From Janthinobacterium violaceinigrum (lineage in GTDB: Bacteria > Pseudomonadota > Gammaproteobacteria > Burkholderiales > Burkholderiaceae_D): a stretch of 64,000 bases of DNA. The notes under the pieces were generated by a model. The model was not told the DNA's origin. It searched no databases and was given only the letters and a program-made list of their open reading frames with translations. The stretch's first letter is position 1. Every line of letters begins with the position of its first letter. This document shows positions 25,986 through 34,632 of this stretch, one piece after another. A program made the position numbers and the translations under genes. Location of the stretch: assembly GCF_009208555.1 (NCBI RefSeq), contig NZ_WFLI01000016.1:1-64000 (forward strand), in the 5' to 3' direction.

Positions 25986-27662
25986 TTACATGTTTGGATA
26001 GTTCGGTCCGCCGCCGCCTTCCGGTGTCACCCACACGATGTTCTGCGTCGGGTCCTTGATGTCGCAGGTCTTGCAGTGCACGCAGTTCTGCGCATTGATC
26101 TGCAGGCGTTCGGCGCCGTCGTCGTTCTTCACGAACTCGTACACGCCGGCCGGACAGTAACGGGCTTCCGGACCCGCATACGTGGCCAGGTTCACGTCGA
26201 CGGGCACGCTGGCGTTCTTCAACGTCAGGTGGATGGGCTGGTCTTCTGCGTGGTTCGTGTTCGAGATGAACACGGACGACATCTTGTCGAAGGTCAGCTT
26301 GCCATCGGGTTTCGGATACACGATCTTCTTCGACTGGGCGGCCGGTTTCAGGCATTCGTGGTCGCCATGCGAGTGGTGCAGGGTCCAAGGCGCCTTGCCG
26401 CGGAAGATCAGCTGGTCGATGCCCGTCATCAGGCTGCCCAGGTACAGGCCTTTCGACAGCCATGGCTTGACGTTGCGCGCCACGTGCAGTTCTTCATGCA
26501 GCCACGATTGCTCAAACGCGACAGGGTAGCTCGTCAGTTCGTCGTGCTGGCGCTGTTCGCCCAGGGCGCCGAAGGCCGCGTCCGCCGCCAGCATGCCGCT
26601 CTTGATGGCTGCGTGGCTGCCCTTGATGCGGCTCATGTTCAGGAAGCCCGCATCGCAGCCGATCAGCGCACCGCCCGCAAACACCAGTTTCGGCAACGAT
26701 TGCAGGCCGCCGGCCGCAATCGCGCGCGCGCCGTACGAGATGCGCTTGCCGCCTTCGAAGAACTTGCGGATTTCCGGATGCGTCTTGTAGCGCTGGAATT
26801 CCTCGTACGGGGACAGGTAAGGATTCTCGTAATTGAGGCCGACGACATAACCGACCATCACCTGGTTGTTTTCCAGGTGGTACAGGAAGGAGCCGCCGTA
26901 GGTTTTCGTGTCCAGCGGCCAGCCGCTCGAGTGGATCACCAGGCCCGGCTTGTGCTGGGCGGGGTCGATTTCCCACAGTTCCTTGATGCCGATGCCATAC
27001 GATTGCGGATCCTTGCCGGCGTTCAAATCATACTTGGCCATCAATTGCTTGCCCAGGTGGCCGCGTGCGCCTTCCGCAAACAGGGTGTACTTGGCGTGCA
27101 ATTCCATGCCCAGTTGGAAGTCGGGGCCCGGTTCGCCGTCGCGCTTGACGCCCATGTTGCCGGTCGCTACGCCCTTCACGGAGCCGTCGTCGTTGTACAG
27201 GATTTCCGCGGCAGGGAAGCCGGGGAAGATTTCCACGCCCAGGTTTTCCGCCTGCTGGCCCATCCAGCGCACCACATTGCCCAAGGAAACGATGTAGTTG
27301 CCGTGGTTTTCAAAGCAGGCAGGCACGGCGAAGCCCGGCGTTTTATATGCCTTGGTCTCGGTCAGGAACAGGATGCGGTCTTCCGTCACTTCCGTGTTCA
27401 GGGGCGCGCCCAGTTCTTTCCAGTTTGGAATCAGTTCCGTCAGCGCTTTCGGGGCCATGATGGCGCCCGACAGGATATGCGCGCCCAGTTCGCCGCCTTT
27501 TTCCAGTACGCAGACGGACACTTCCTGGCTCTTTTCAGCGGCCAGCTGCTTCAGGCGGATCGCGGCCGCCAAGCCTGCGGGGCCGCCGCCCACGATCACC
27601 ACGTCGTACTCCATGGTTTCGCGCGGTCCGTACTGTTCAACTAAGTTATTAGGCTGTGTCAT
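25986..27662 (-). CDS. Electron transfer flavoprotein-ubiquinone oxidoreductase
   Basis: 558 residues. The FAD-binding fold begins YDVVIVGGGPAGLAAAIRL at about residue 19, and central ETF-QO blocks follow (GGGLQSLPKL-type AAGGLQSLPKLVFAGGALIGC). The C-terminal 4Fe-4S ferredoxin-like domain has the cysteines of QNCVHCKTCDIKDP. The enzyme passes electrons from reduced ETF (fatty-acid and amino-acid oxidation) to ubiquinone at the inner membrane. Normal length. Monocistronic and divergent from the SDR gene. Confidence 0.96.
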   Translation of the reverse strand: MTQPNNLVEQYGPRETMEYDVVIVGGGPAGLAAAIRLKQLAAEKSQEVSVCVLEKGGELGAHILSGAIMAPKALTELIPNWKELGAPLNTEVTEDRILFLTETKAYKTPGFAVPACFENHGNYIVSLGNVVRWMGQQAENLGVEIFPGFPAAEILYNDDGSVKGVATGNMGVKRDGEPGPDFQLGMELHAKYTLFAEGARGHLGKQLMAKYDLNAGKDPQSYGIGIKELWEIDPAQHKPGLVIHSSGWPLDTKTYGGSFLYHLENNQVMVGYVVGLNYENPYLSPYEEFQRYKTHPEIRKFFEGGKRISYGARAIAAGGLQSLPKLVFAGGALIGCDAGFLNMSRIKGSHAAIKSGMLAADAAFGALGEQRQHDELTSYPVAFEQSWLHEELHVARNVKPWLSKGLYLGSLMTGIDQLIFRGKAPWTLHHSHGDHECLKPAAQSKKIVYPKPDGKLTFDKMSSVFISNTNHAEDQPIHLTLKNASVPVDVNLATYAGPEARYCPAGVYEFVKNDDGAERLQINAQNCVHCKTCDIKDPTQNIVWVTPEGGGGPNYPNM

Positions 27663-27913
27663 GGTCTCGATTTATAGTCACTAAATGGGTGGGTGAGGAA
27701 TCTTCGAAGAAATTTAAGCACGAGTGTGCTTGTTTTTGGCGAGGATTGCAACTTTGGCGCCATTTTGCGTGACATTGCCCCTCGCCGCAATCTAAATCCG
27801 GCCATTTTGTGTAATGATGGCGTTTACTTTTGCTCGAGTGCGCCGCGGGCGATTTTGCCCGCCTGCCATCGGCACGGCGCAAAGTGTTATCTAAAATAAA
27901 ACAGGAGTAGCTC

Positions 27914-28690
27914 GTGGGCATAGAAGTCAATTTCGAGGGCAAGATTGCCCTGATTACCGGCGCATCGAGCGGCCTCGGCGCGCGCTTTGCGAAAGTGCTG
28001 GCCCAGGCCGGCGCGCAAGTCGTGCTCGCTTCGCGCCGCACGGAACGCCTCAAGGAGTTGCGCGCCGAAATCGAAGCGGACGGCGGTGCCGCGCACGTGG
28101 TGTCGCTCGACGTGACCGACTTTGCCAGCATCAAGTCGGCCATCGCGCATGCGGAAACGGAAGCGGGTCCCATCGATATCCTCGTCAACAATTCCGGTGT
28201 CTCCACCACGCAACGCCTGGTCGACGTCACGCCCGAAGATTACTCGTTCGTGATGGATACCAATCTGCGCGGATCATTCTTCGTGGCCCAGCAGACGGCC
28301 AAGCGCATGATCGCGCGGGCCAAGGGCGACCCGAAGAAACAGCACCGCATCATCAATATCGCCTCGATGGCGGGCTTGCAGGTGCTGCCGCAGATCGGCG
28401 TGTATTGCATGAGCAAGGCGGGCATGGTGCACATGACGCGCGCCATGGCCGTGGAGTGGGGCAAGTACGGCATCAACACGAACGCCATTTGTCCCGGCTA
28501 CATTTCCACGGAAATCAACGAAGATTACTTTGCCACCGAGCAGGGCAAGAAGCTGATCGAAATGCTGCCCAATAAACGTCCGGGCAAGCCGGAAGACCTC
28601 GATGGCTTGCTGCTGTTGCTGGCGGGCGAGGATTCGCATTTCATCAACGGCGCCATCATCTCCGCCGATGGCGGCATGAGCACGTTTTAA
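27914..28690 (+). CDS. Short-chain dehydrogenase/reductase (SDR)
   Basis: 258 residues starting at GTG 27914, with ribosome site AGGAG at 27903. Classical SDR motifs: TGASSGLG (about 15-22), the NNSG stretch, and the catalytic Tyr-x-x-x-Lys in YCMSKAG after the Ser of IASMAG. It is an NAD(P)-dependent oxidoreductase, substrate unknown. Similar enzymes are annotated as 3-ketoacyl reductases or 3-hydroxyacyl dehydrogenases, which would fit the nearby ETF-QO and scoAB. Its stop abuts repeat R1 copy A. Confidence 0.9.
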   Translation: MGIEVNFEGKIALITGASSGLGARFAKVLAQAGAQVVLASRRTERLKELRAEIEADGGAAHVVSLDVTDFASIKSAIAHAETEAGPIDILVNNSGVSTTQRLVDVTPEDYSFVMDTNLRGSFFVAQQTAKRMIARAKGDPKKQHRIINIASMAGLQVLPQIGVYCMSKAGMVHMTRAMAVEWGKYGINTNAICPGYISTEINEDYFATEQGKKLIEMLPNKRPGKPEDLDGLLLLLAGEDSHFINGAIISADGGMSTF

Positions 28691-28821
28691 CGCCATAAAA
28701 CCTGCTGCGCGTCGCGCTTAGCGGCCTGCGATGCTCACCGGCTCGGCGCCCCCGTGCGAAAGCATGGTTGCGCTTCTCGGCCACAAATCGCTGCCGCTCG
28801 CGACGGTTTTACTTGGCGTTA
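28688..28821 (+). repeat. Structured intergenic repeat R1, copy A
   Basis: About 134 bp flanked by inverted ends TAACGCC (28688-28694) and GGCGTTA (28815-28821), with inner inverted AAAACC/GGTTTT. The core shares CTGCTGCGCGTCG, GCGGCCTGCGATGCTC and GGTTGCGCTTCTCGGCCA with copies B and C. It contains a CCGTGC-GAAA-GCATGG hairpin. It starts at the SDR stop codon. Confidence 0.75.
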
Positions 28822-28846
28822 AACGATAGTCACCCTGGCTGCAGCC

Positions 28847-29413
28847 CTAGCGCTGCAGCTGCAAGCCCACCAGCTTGTGCACCAGCTCGGACGACGTGGA
28901 AGCGGCGAACTTGCGCATCAGCTTGGCACGGTGCATTTCCACCGTGCGGGGGCTGAGGTCGATCTGGCGGGCGATGACCTTGCTGGTCTTGCCTTCCACC
29001 AACAGGGCAGCGATTTCGCGCTCGCGCGGGGTCAGCTCCGCCGTCACGGGACGCTTCTCGCTGACATCCTCGAACGTCCAGATGCCCGGCCCCAGCGGCT
29101 GCGCGGCCAGCATGGCGTGGCCCGTGACGTGGCACCAGAACAATTCCCCATTGCTGCGCCGCATGATGCGTTCGTCCGAATAGCGGCCTTTGGCGTTCAT
29201 GATGGGAATGATGCGGTCACCGGTGCGCAGGAATTCATCGTGCGTGGGGTAGAGTACTTCGAACGACTGGTCGTCCAGCTGGGCGCGTGCATAGCCGAAC
29301 ATGGCTGCCAGTGCTTCGTTGCAGCTGCGCATGATGCGGTTTTCCGACATGCACATGCCCACGGGCGCGTGCAGGAAGATGCTTTCATAATCGATGGCTG
29401 ACGCGGCGTTCAT
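28847..29413 (-). CDS. PAS domain LuxR-type transcriptional regulator
   Basis: 188 residues. A PAS domain covers about 1-115 (YESIFLHAPVGMCMSENR, FWCHVTGHAML), and a LuxR/GerE helix-turn-helix about 122-180 (LTPREREIAALLVEGKTS, IDLSPRTVEMHRAKLMRKF). No receiver domain, so it likely senses a ligand or redox state through PAS. Divergent from scoAB, with 147 bp between the starts, it is the natural candidate for control of that operon. Confidence 0.9.
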   Translation of the reverse strand: MNAASAIDYESIFLHAPVGMCMSENRIMRSCNEALAAMFGYARAQLDDQSFEVLYPTHDEFLRTGDRIIPIMNAKGRYSDERIMRRSNGELFWCHVTGHAMLAAQPLGPGIWTFEDVSEKRPVTAELTPREREIAALLVEGKTSKVIARQIDLSPRTVEMHRAKLMRKFAASTSSELVHKLVGLQLQR

Positions 29414-29511
29414 CTGATACGTATCACTCTCACAGGGGGATTGCCGGCACGGCGCCGGTAGTTCTACGGTATTGTACTTTCCACTCGCGTATTTTATGCT
29501 GAGTCGCTGCC

Positions 29512-29526
29512 TGAGTCATGGACTCA
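29512..29526. promoter_or_regulatory. Candidate operator upstream of scoA
   Basis: TGAGTC-ATG-GACTCA is a perfect 6 bp inverted repeat about 35 bp before the scoA start. A third TGAGTC-like half site (CTGAGTCG) lies about 13 bp further upstream. The site is a candidate for binding the adjacent LuxR-type regulator, inferred from position only. Confidence 0.35.
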
Positions 29527-29560
29527 AGACCAAAGCTTAACAAAAGATAGAGGGACACCC

Positions 29561-30262
29561 ATGAATAAAGTTTATCCTGACGCCGCCTCGGCGCTGGCCG
29601 GTATCGTCCAAGATGGTCAGACCATCGCCGTCGGCGGCTTCGGCCTGTGCGGCATACCCGAAGCCCTGATCGGCGCCTTGCGCGATTCGGGCGTGACGGG
29701 CCTGACGGCCATTTCCAACAACGCGGGCGTGGATGGCTTCGGCCTGGGCCAGTTGCTGACCACGCGCCAGATCAAGAAAATGATCGCCTCCTATGTGGGC
29801 GAAAACAAGGAATTCGCGCGCCAGTACCTGGCCGGCGAACTGGAGCTGGAATTCACGCCGCAAGGCACCCTGGCCGAGAAGCTGCGCGCCGGCGGCGCCG
29901 GCATTCCCGCCTTCTTCACGAAAACCGGCGTGGGCACCATCGTTGCCGACGGCAAGGAACTGCGCGAATTCGACGGCGAACAATACGTGATGGAACGCAG
30001 CCTGGTGGCCGATGTATCGCTGGTCAAAGCCTACATGGCCGACCGCGCGGGCAATTTGGTCTACCGCAAGACGGCGCGCAATTTCAACCCGAACGTGGCC
30101 ATGGCGGGCAAGATCACCATCGTCGAAGTGGAAAAACTGGTGGAAGTGGGCGAGATCGACCCGGACCAGGTGCATACCCCCAGCATCTTCGTGCACCGCA
30201 TCGTGGTCAACGCGAACCCGGAAAAACGCATCGAGCAGCGCACCGTGCGCGCCGAAGCTTAA
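29561..30262 (+). CDS. scoA: 3-oxoacid CoA-transferase subunit A
   Basis: 233 residues of the CoA-transferase family I alpha subunit: [20 protein letters not shown] (CoA-binding glycine signature) and ISNNAG. With subunit B it transfers CoA from succinyl-CoA to acetoacetate or a related 3-oxoacid, feeding ketone bodies or short-chain acids into acetyl-CoA. The ribosome site AGAGGG lies just upstream. scoB follows after 20 bp. Confidence 0.94.
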   Translation: MNKVYPDAASALAGIVQDGQTIAVGGFGLCGIPEALIGALRDSGVTGLTAISNNAGVDGFGLGQLLTTRQIKKMIASYVGENKEFARQYLAGELELEFTPQGTLAEKLRAGGAGIPAFFTKTGVGTIVADGKELREFDGEQYVMERSLVADVSLVKAYMADRAGNLVYRKTARNFNPNVAMAGKITIVEVEKLVEVGEIDPDQVHTPSIFVHRIVVNANPEKRIEQRTVRAEA

Positions 30263-30282
30263 AAAAGAATACGGAGAACATC

Positions 30283-30933
<651 letters not shown>

Positions 30934-30958
30934 GCAAGCGGAGCGTCGTATCGAAGCA

Positions 30959-30987
30959 GGGCGGACAGCGATGTCCGCCCTTTTTTT
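30959..30987 (+). terminator. Intrinsic terminator of scoAB
   Basis: Stem GGGCGGACA-(GCGA)-TGTCCGCCC followed by seven T residues, 25 bp past the scoB stop. It touches the stop codon of the convergent doxX gene. Confidence 0.95.
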
Positions 30988-31396
30988 ATGCGCCAGCCTT
31001 GCCGCGCAAGCCGTCCAGGCTGTAGGCGCCGGCGCCCGCTGCCGCGAAATACAGGAAGGCGAAGCAGTACATGACGGCCATTTCGCCGCCGTTCAGGATG
31101 GGCAGGAAGGCGGCTGGCGCGTGCATCATGAAATAGGCGACGGCCATCTGGCCCGACAGGATGAAGGCGACGGGACGCGTGAACAGGCCGACCAGCAGCA
31201 GGGCGCCGCCCACCAGTTCCAGCACGCCGGCCGCGCCCATCAGGGAAAACAGTTGCAGGCCGTCGAACATGGCCACGTGGGGCGCGCCGAACAGCTTGGC
31301 GGTGCCGTGCTGGATGTACAGGAAGCCGAGGATGATGCGCAGCAGGCCCAGCAGGCGTGGGCTCCAGGTGGCGTAGAAGGCGGGCGTGAGGGACAT
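30986..31396 (-). CDS. DoxX family inner-membrane protein
   Basis: 136 residues from the ATG at 31396 (MSLTPAFYATW), which has GGAG six bases upstream; an ATG at 31408 is an alternative. Four membrane helices with the DoxX pattern: LLGLLRIILGFLYIQHGTAKLFG, LELVGGALLLVGLFTRPVA, FILSGQMAVAYFMMHAP. DoxX-type proteins are small membrane proteins linked to redox or thiol stress or quinone chemistry; exact role unknown. Monocistronic. Confidence 0.85.
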   Translation of the reverse strand: MSLTPAFYATWSPRLLGLLRIILGFLYIQHGTAKLFGAPHVAMFDGLQLFSLMGAAGVLELVGGALLLVGLFTRPVAFILSGQMAVAYFMMHAPAAFLPILNGGEMAVMYCFAFLYFAAAGAGAYSLDGLRGKAGA

Positions 31397-31580
31397 GACG
31401 TACTCCATTCAAAAGGGTGGATGGTTCGGTGTCAGGCTTGCATTAACGCAATGTCATTATGCGGGAGCTTGCCGGCGAACAGTGGTGTAACTGTAATCGT
31501 TTTTCATTCATTGATCATCTAATGAAATATTGATGCATGATTTACTCTATGTTGATGATGCAATAAAACCCGCGCGCATG

Positions 31581-31614
31581 AAAAAAGCCCCGCAGATCGC
31601 TCTGCGGGGCTTTT
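31581..31614 (-). terminator. Intrinsic terminator of dctA
   Basis: Stem AGCCCCGCAGA-(TCGC)-TCTGCGGGGCT with A-rich and T-rich flanks, 17 bp past the dctA stop. On the minus strand it ends in TTTTTT. Confidence 0.93.
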
Positions 31615-31630
31615 CAATGAAGCGTACGGC

Positions 31631-32932
31631 TTACTTGACGATATTCACGGTCGGGGCGACATAGGCGTCGTCGGTCGGATGGGTTGGATGGGCCAGCTCG
31701 CTGTGCAGCTTGTCCATGTCCAGTTCTTTTTCCCATTTCGACACGACGATGGTGGCCACGCCGTTGCCGACAAAGTTCGTCAGCGCGCGGCATTCGCTCA
31801 TGAAGCGGTCGATGCCCAGGATCAGCGCCATGCCGGCCACGGGGATGGTCGGCACCACGGCCAGGGTGGCGGCCAGGGTGATGAAGCCGGCGCCCGTGAT
31901 GCCGGAGGCGCCTTTCGAGGTCAGCATCGCCACGCCCAGGATGGTGAGCTCTTGCCAGATCGTCAGGTCCGTGTTGGTAGCCTGGGCCACGAACAGGGCA
32001 GCCATGGTCATGTAGATGTTGGTGCCGTCCAGGTTGAACGAGTAGCCGGTAGGCACGACCAGGCCGACCACCGGTTTCGAGCAGCCCAGGCGCTCGAGTT
32101 TTTTCATCAGGGCCGGCAGCGCCGATTCCGACGAGCTCGTGCCCAGCACGATCAGCAGTTCTTCCTTGATGTACAGCAGGAAGCGGCCGATGGAGAAGCC
32201 CGTGTACTTGGCGATCAGGCCCAGCACGACGAAGACGAACAGGAAGCAGGTCAGGTAGAACGAACCCATCAGTTTAGCCAGCGGGATCAGCGAAGCCAGG
32301 CCGTATTTACCGATGGTAAAGGCCATCGCGCCGAATGCGCCGATGGGAGCGACTTTCATGATGATGTTGACCATGCCGAAGATGGCATGCGACAGCTCGT
32401 CGATCAGCTTGGTGACGGGACGGCCGCGCTCGCCCAGCAGGGACAGCGAGAAGCCGAACAGCACGGCGATCAGCAGCACCTGCAGGATGTCGCCCTTGGC
32501 GAAGGCATCGACGAAGGTCTTCGGGATGATGTTCATCAGGAAGTCGACGGTGGTCATGCCTTCGGCGTGCGTGTATTGCGCGATCGACTTGGCGTCCAGG
32601 TGGGCCGGATCGGCGTTGAAGCCGGCGCCCGGTTTCAGGATATTGGCAACCAGCAAACCGATGGCCAGCGCGAACGTGGAGACGATTTCAAAGTACAGCA
32701 GGGCCTTGCCGCCGACCCTGCCGATTTTCTTGACGTCCTGCATGCCCGCGATGCCGGAGACCACGGTACAGAAGATCACCGGGGCGATGATCATCTTGAT
32801 CAGTTTGATAAAGCCGTCGCCCAGCGGTTTCATGTCGACGGCGTTCGAAGGGTAGAACACCCCCAGCAGCACGCCGGCCACGATGGCGAACAGCACCTGC
32901 ACGTACAGGATTTTATAGAATGGTTTTTTCAC
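31631..32932 (-). CDS. dctA: C4-dicarboxylate transporter DctA
   Basis: 433 residues from a GTG at 32932 (GTG AAA AAA CCA) preceded by AGAGGAG; the frame extends upstream but without comparable ribosome sites. Glutamate/aspartate transporter family: serine-rich re-entrant loop [30 protein letters not shown] and the substrate-binding segment near FVGNGVAT. It imports succinate, fumarate and malate with cations. The usual dctB-dctD two-component genes are not adjacent. Confidence 0.95.
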   Translation of the reverse strand: MKKPFYKILYVQVLFAIVAGVLLGVFYPSNAVDMKPLGDGFIKLIKMIIAPVIFCTVVSGIAGMQDVKKIGRVGGKALLYFEIVSTFALAIGLLVANILKPGAGFNADPAHLDAKSIAQYTHAEGMTTVDFLMNIIPKTFVDAFAKGDILQVLLIAVLFGFSLSLLGERGRPVTKLIDELSHAIFGMVNIIMKVAPIGAFGAMAFTIGKYGLASLIPLAKLMGSFYLTCFLFVFVVLGLIAKYTGFSIGRFLLYIKEELLIVLGTSSSESALPALMKKLERLGCSKPVVGLVVPTGYSFNLDGTNIYMTMAALFVAQATNTDLTIWQELTILGVAMLTSKGASGITGAGFITLAATLAVVPTIPVAGMALILGIDRFMSECRALTNFVGNGVATIVVSKWEKELDMDKLHSELAHPTHPTDDAYVAPTVNIVK

Positions 32933-33176
32933 GAGTGGTCTCCTCTTGCGGGTTGATGCTGCGATCATCCGCCCATTGCCAGGCCCGCTCAATTGTGGAT
33001 AACCGCAGATATGCATTTTCGCTATATCGGGTATTGCCCCATGACTGGCGTGCTGCGGCGCAGCATTTCAGGCGTGCGCTTGGAGCATTGCCCGCGCTGC
33101 GCTACACTGCCGTAGCGTCGCGCGCGAGGCAACCGGCAAATCGCCGGTTTCTTTGTTTTTTACTACCAAATAACGA

Positions 33177-33292
33177 CGCCGGACAAAACCGTAGCGAGCG
33201 GAAGGAAGTTGTGGCCGAGAAGCGCAACCGTACTTTGGTACGGTGAGCATCGCAGGCCGCAACCACCGACGCGCAGCAGGTTTTTTCCGGTG
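33177..33292 (-). repeat. Structured intergenic repeat R1, copy B (minus orientation)
   Basis: On the minus strand this has the same core as copies A and C (CTGCTGCGCGTCG, GCGGCCTGCGATGCTC, CGGTTGCGCTTCTCGGCCA), with the hairpin CCGTAC-CAAA-GTACGG. Outer inverted ends CGCCGGACAAAACC (33177-33190) and GGTTTTTTCCGGTG (33279-33292) match at 12 of 14 positions. It sits directly before the alpha/beta hydrolase gene and may contribute to its leader. Confidence 0.75.
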
Positions 33293-33306
33293 TGATAAGG
33301 AATGGC

Positions 33307-34188
33307 ATGATCGAAGCGAGCATCAAATCCGTCCAGTGCATCTCCCCCGCAGGCTTGCACACCATGTCGTACAAGGAGTGGGGCGCACCCGACAATCCGA
33401 ACGTGCTCGTCTGCGCCCATGGCGTGACGCGCGTGGCGGACGACTTCGACAACCTGGCGCGCGCCATGGCCAGCGATTACCGCGTCATCTGCCCCGACGT
33501 GGTGGGGCGCGGGCGCTCGGGCTGGCTGGCCAATCCGCAGTTTTACCGCGTACCGCAATATGTGAGCGACATGGTGACCCTGCTGGCGCGCGTGCTGGCC
33601 AATGGCGAGCGCCAGACGGTGGACTGGTTCGGCACCTCGATGGGCGGCTTGATCGGCCTGGGCCTGGCATCGCTGCCCGACAGCCCGATCAGCAAGCTGG
33701 TCCTGAACGATATCGGCCCCACCCTGGCGCCGGAAGCGTTGCAGCGCATCGGCGACTACATCGGCCAGGACTTGCGTTTCGAAACCTTCGAGCAGGGCGC
33801 CAAGTTTGTGCGCGACGTGTCCGCCAGCTTCGGTCCGCATACGGACGCGGAATGGCATAAACTGGCGGTGGATGTACTGCGGCAAGACAAGGATGGCCAC
33901 TGGCGCCGCCACTACGATATGGGCCTGGCCATGCCGTTCCGCTCGGCCACGCCGGAATCGGCGGCCAGCGACGAAGCCATGCTGTGGGCCGCATACGATG
34001 CCGTGCGCTGCCCCACCTTGCTGGTGCGCGGGTCGGAATCGGACTTGCTGTCGCACGAAACGGCCACCTTGATGCTGGGCCGCGGCCCGAAGGCGGAACT
34101 GGTGGAAATCGCCGGCGTGGGCCACGCGCCCACGTTCGTCCACGACGACCAGATCGCCATTGCCCGCAAGTTTTTGCTGGGCAAATAA
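33307..34188 (+). CDS. Alpha/beta hydrolase
   Basis: 293 residues from the ATG at 33307 (AAGGA ribosome site). Alpha/beta-hydrolase fold: oxyanion stretch CAHGVTRVADDF, nucleophile elbow GTSMGG, acid in the LLVRGSESD loop and catalytic His in VGHAPTF. Substrate cannot be told; similar proteins act on small esters or as ring-cleavage product hydrolases. It is followed after 45 bp by a RidA-type gene and may share its transcript. Confidence 0.88.
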   Translation: MIEASIKSVQCISPAGLHTMSYKEWGAPDNPNVLVCAHGVTRVADDFDNLARAMASDYRVICPDVVGRGRSGWLANPQFYRVPQYVSDMVTLLARVLANGERQTVDWFGTSMGGLIGLGLASLPDSPISKLVLNDIGPTLAPEALQRIGDYIGQDLRFETFEQGAKFVRDVSASFGPHTDAEWHKLAVDVLRQDKDGHWRRHYDMGLAMPFRSATPESAASDEAMLWAAYDAVRCPTLLVRGSESDLLSHETATLMLGRGPKAELVEIAGVGHAPTFVHDDQIAIARKFLLGK

Positions 34189-34233
34189 TAGCCGGTAACG
34201 CTGTACAGATTTTGAAACGACTGAAAGAAGAGC

Positions 34234-34584
34234 ATGGAAATTACACGACTGCACGTAGGCAAGCGCCTCTCCGAAGTAGCCATACACAACAACACCATCT
34301 ACCTGGCCGGTCAGATCGCCGAAGACACGACGCAGGGCATCGTCGGCCAGACGCGCGAAGTGCTGGGTCACGTCGACCGTTTGCTGATGGAAGCGGGCAG
34401 CGACAAGACTTGCATCCTGTCCTGCCAGATCTACATCGCCGACATGAAGGATTTCCCCGGCATGAATGAAGTGTGGGACGACTGGGTGGCGTCCGGCCAC
34501 ACGCCGCCGCGCGCCACGGTGGAAGCGAAACTGGCCAATCCGGCTTGCTTGGTAGAAATCGTCATCATCGCTGCAGAGCGCTAA
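34234..34584 (+). CDS. RidA (YjgF/YER057c/UK114) family protein
   Basis: 116 residues with family blocks IYLAGQIAEDT, TREVLGHVDRLLMEAGSDK and PPRATVEAKLANPACLVEI, including the conserved Arg that binds the iminium carboxylate. RidA-type proteins hydrolyse reactive enamine/imine intermediates in the cytoplasm. Ribosome site GAAGAG. Between an alpha/beta hydrolase and relA. Confidence 0.92.
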   Translation: MEITRLHVGKRLSEVAIHNNTIYLAGQIAEDTTQGIVGQTREVLGHVDRLLMEAGSDKTCILSCQIYIADMKDFPGMNEVWDDWVASGHTPPRATVEAKLANPACLVEIVIIAAER

Positions 34585-34632
34585 GTTATTCAGTTATTCA
34601 GTTATTGAGTTGTTAAGTTTATAAGGTATCAC

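Noticed and set aside
32933-33060. Sigma-54 promoter for dctA
   Set aside because: A CCTGGCAATGGGC stretch upstream lacks a GC at the required 10 bp spacing, and dctB/dctD are not adjacent.
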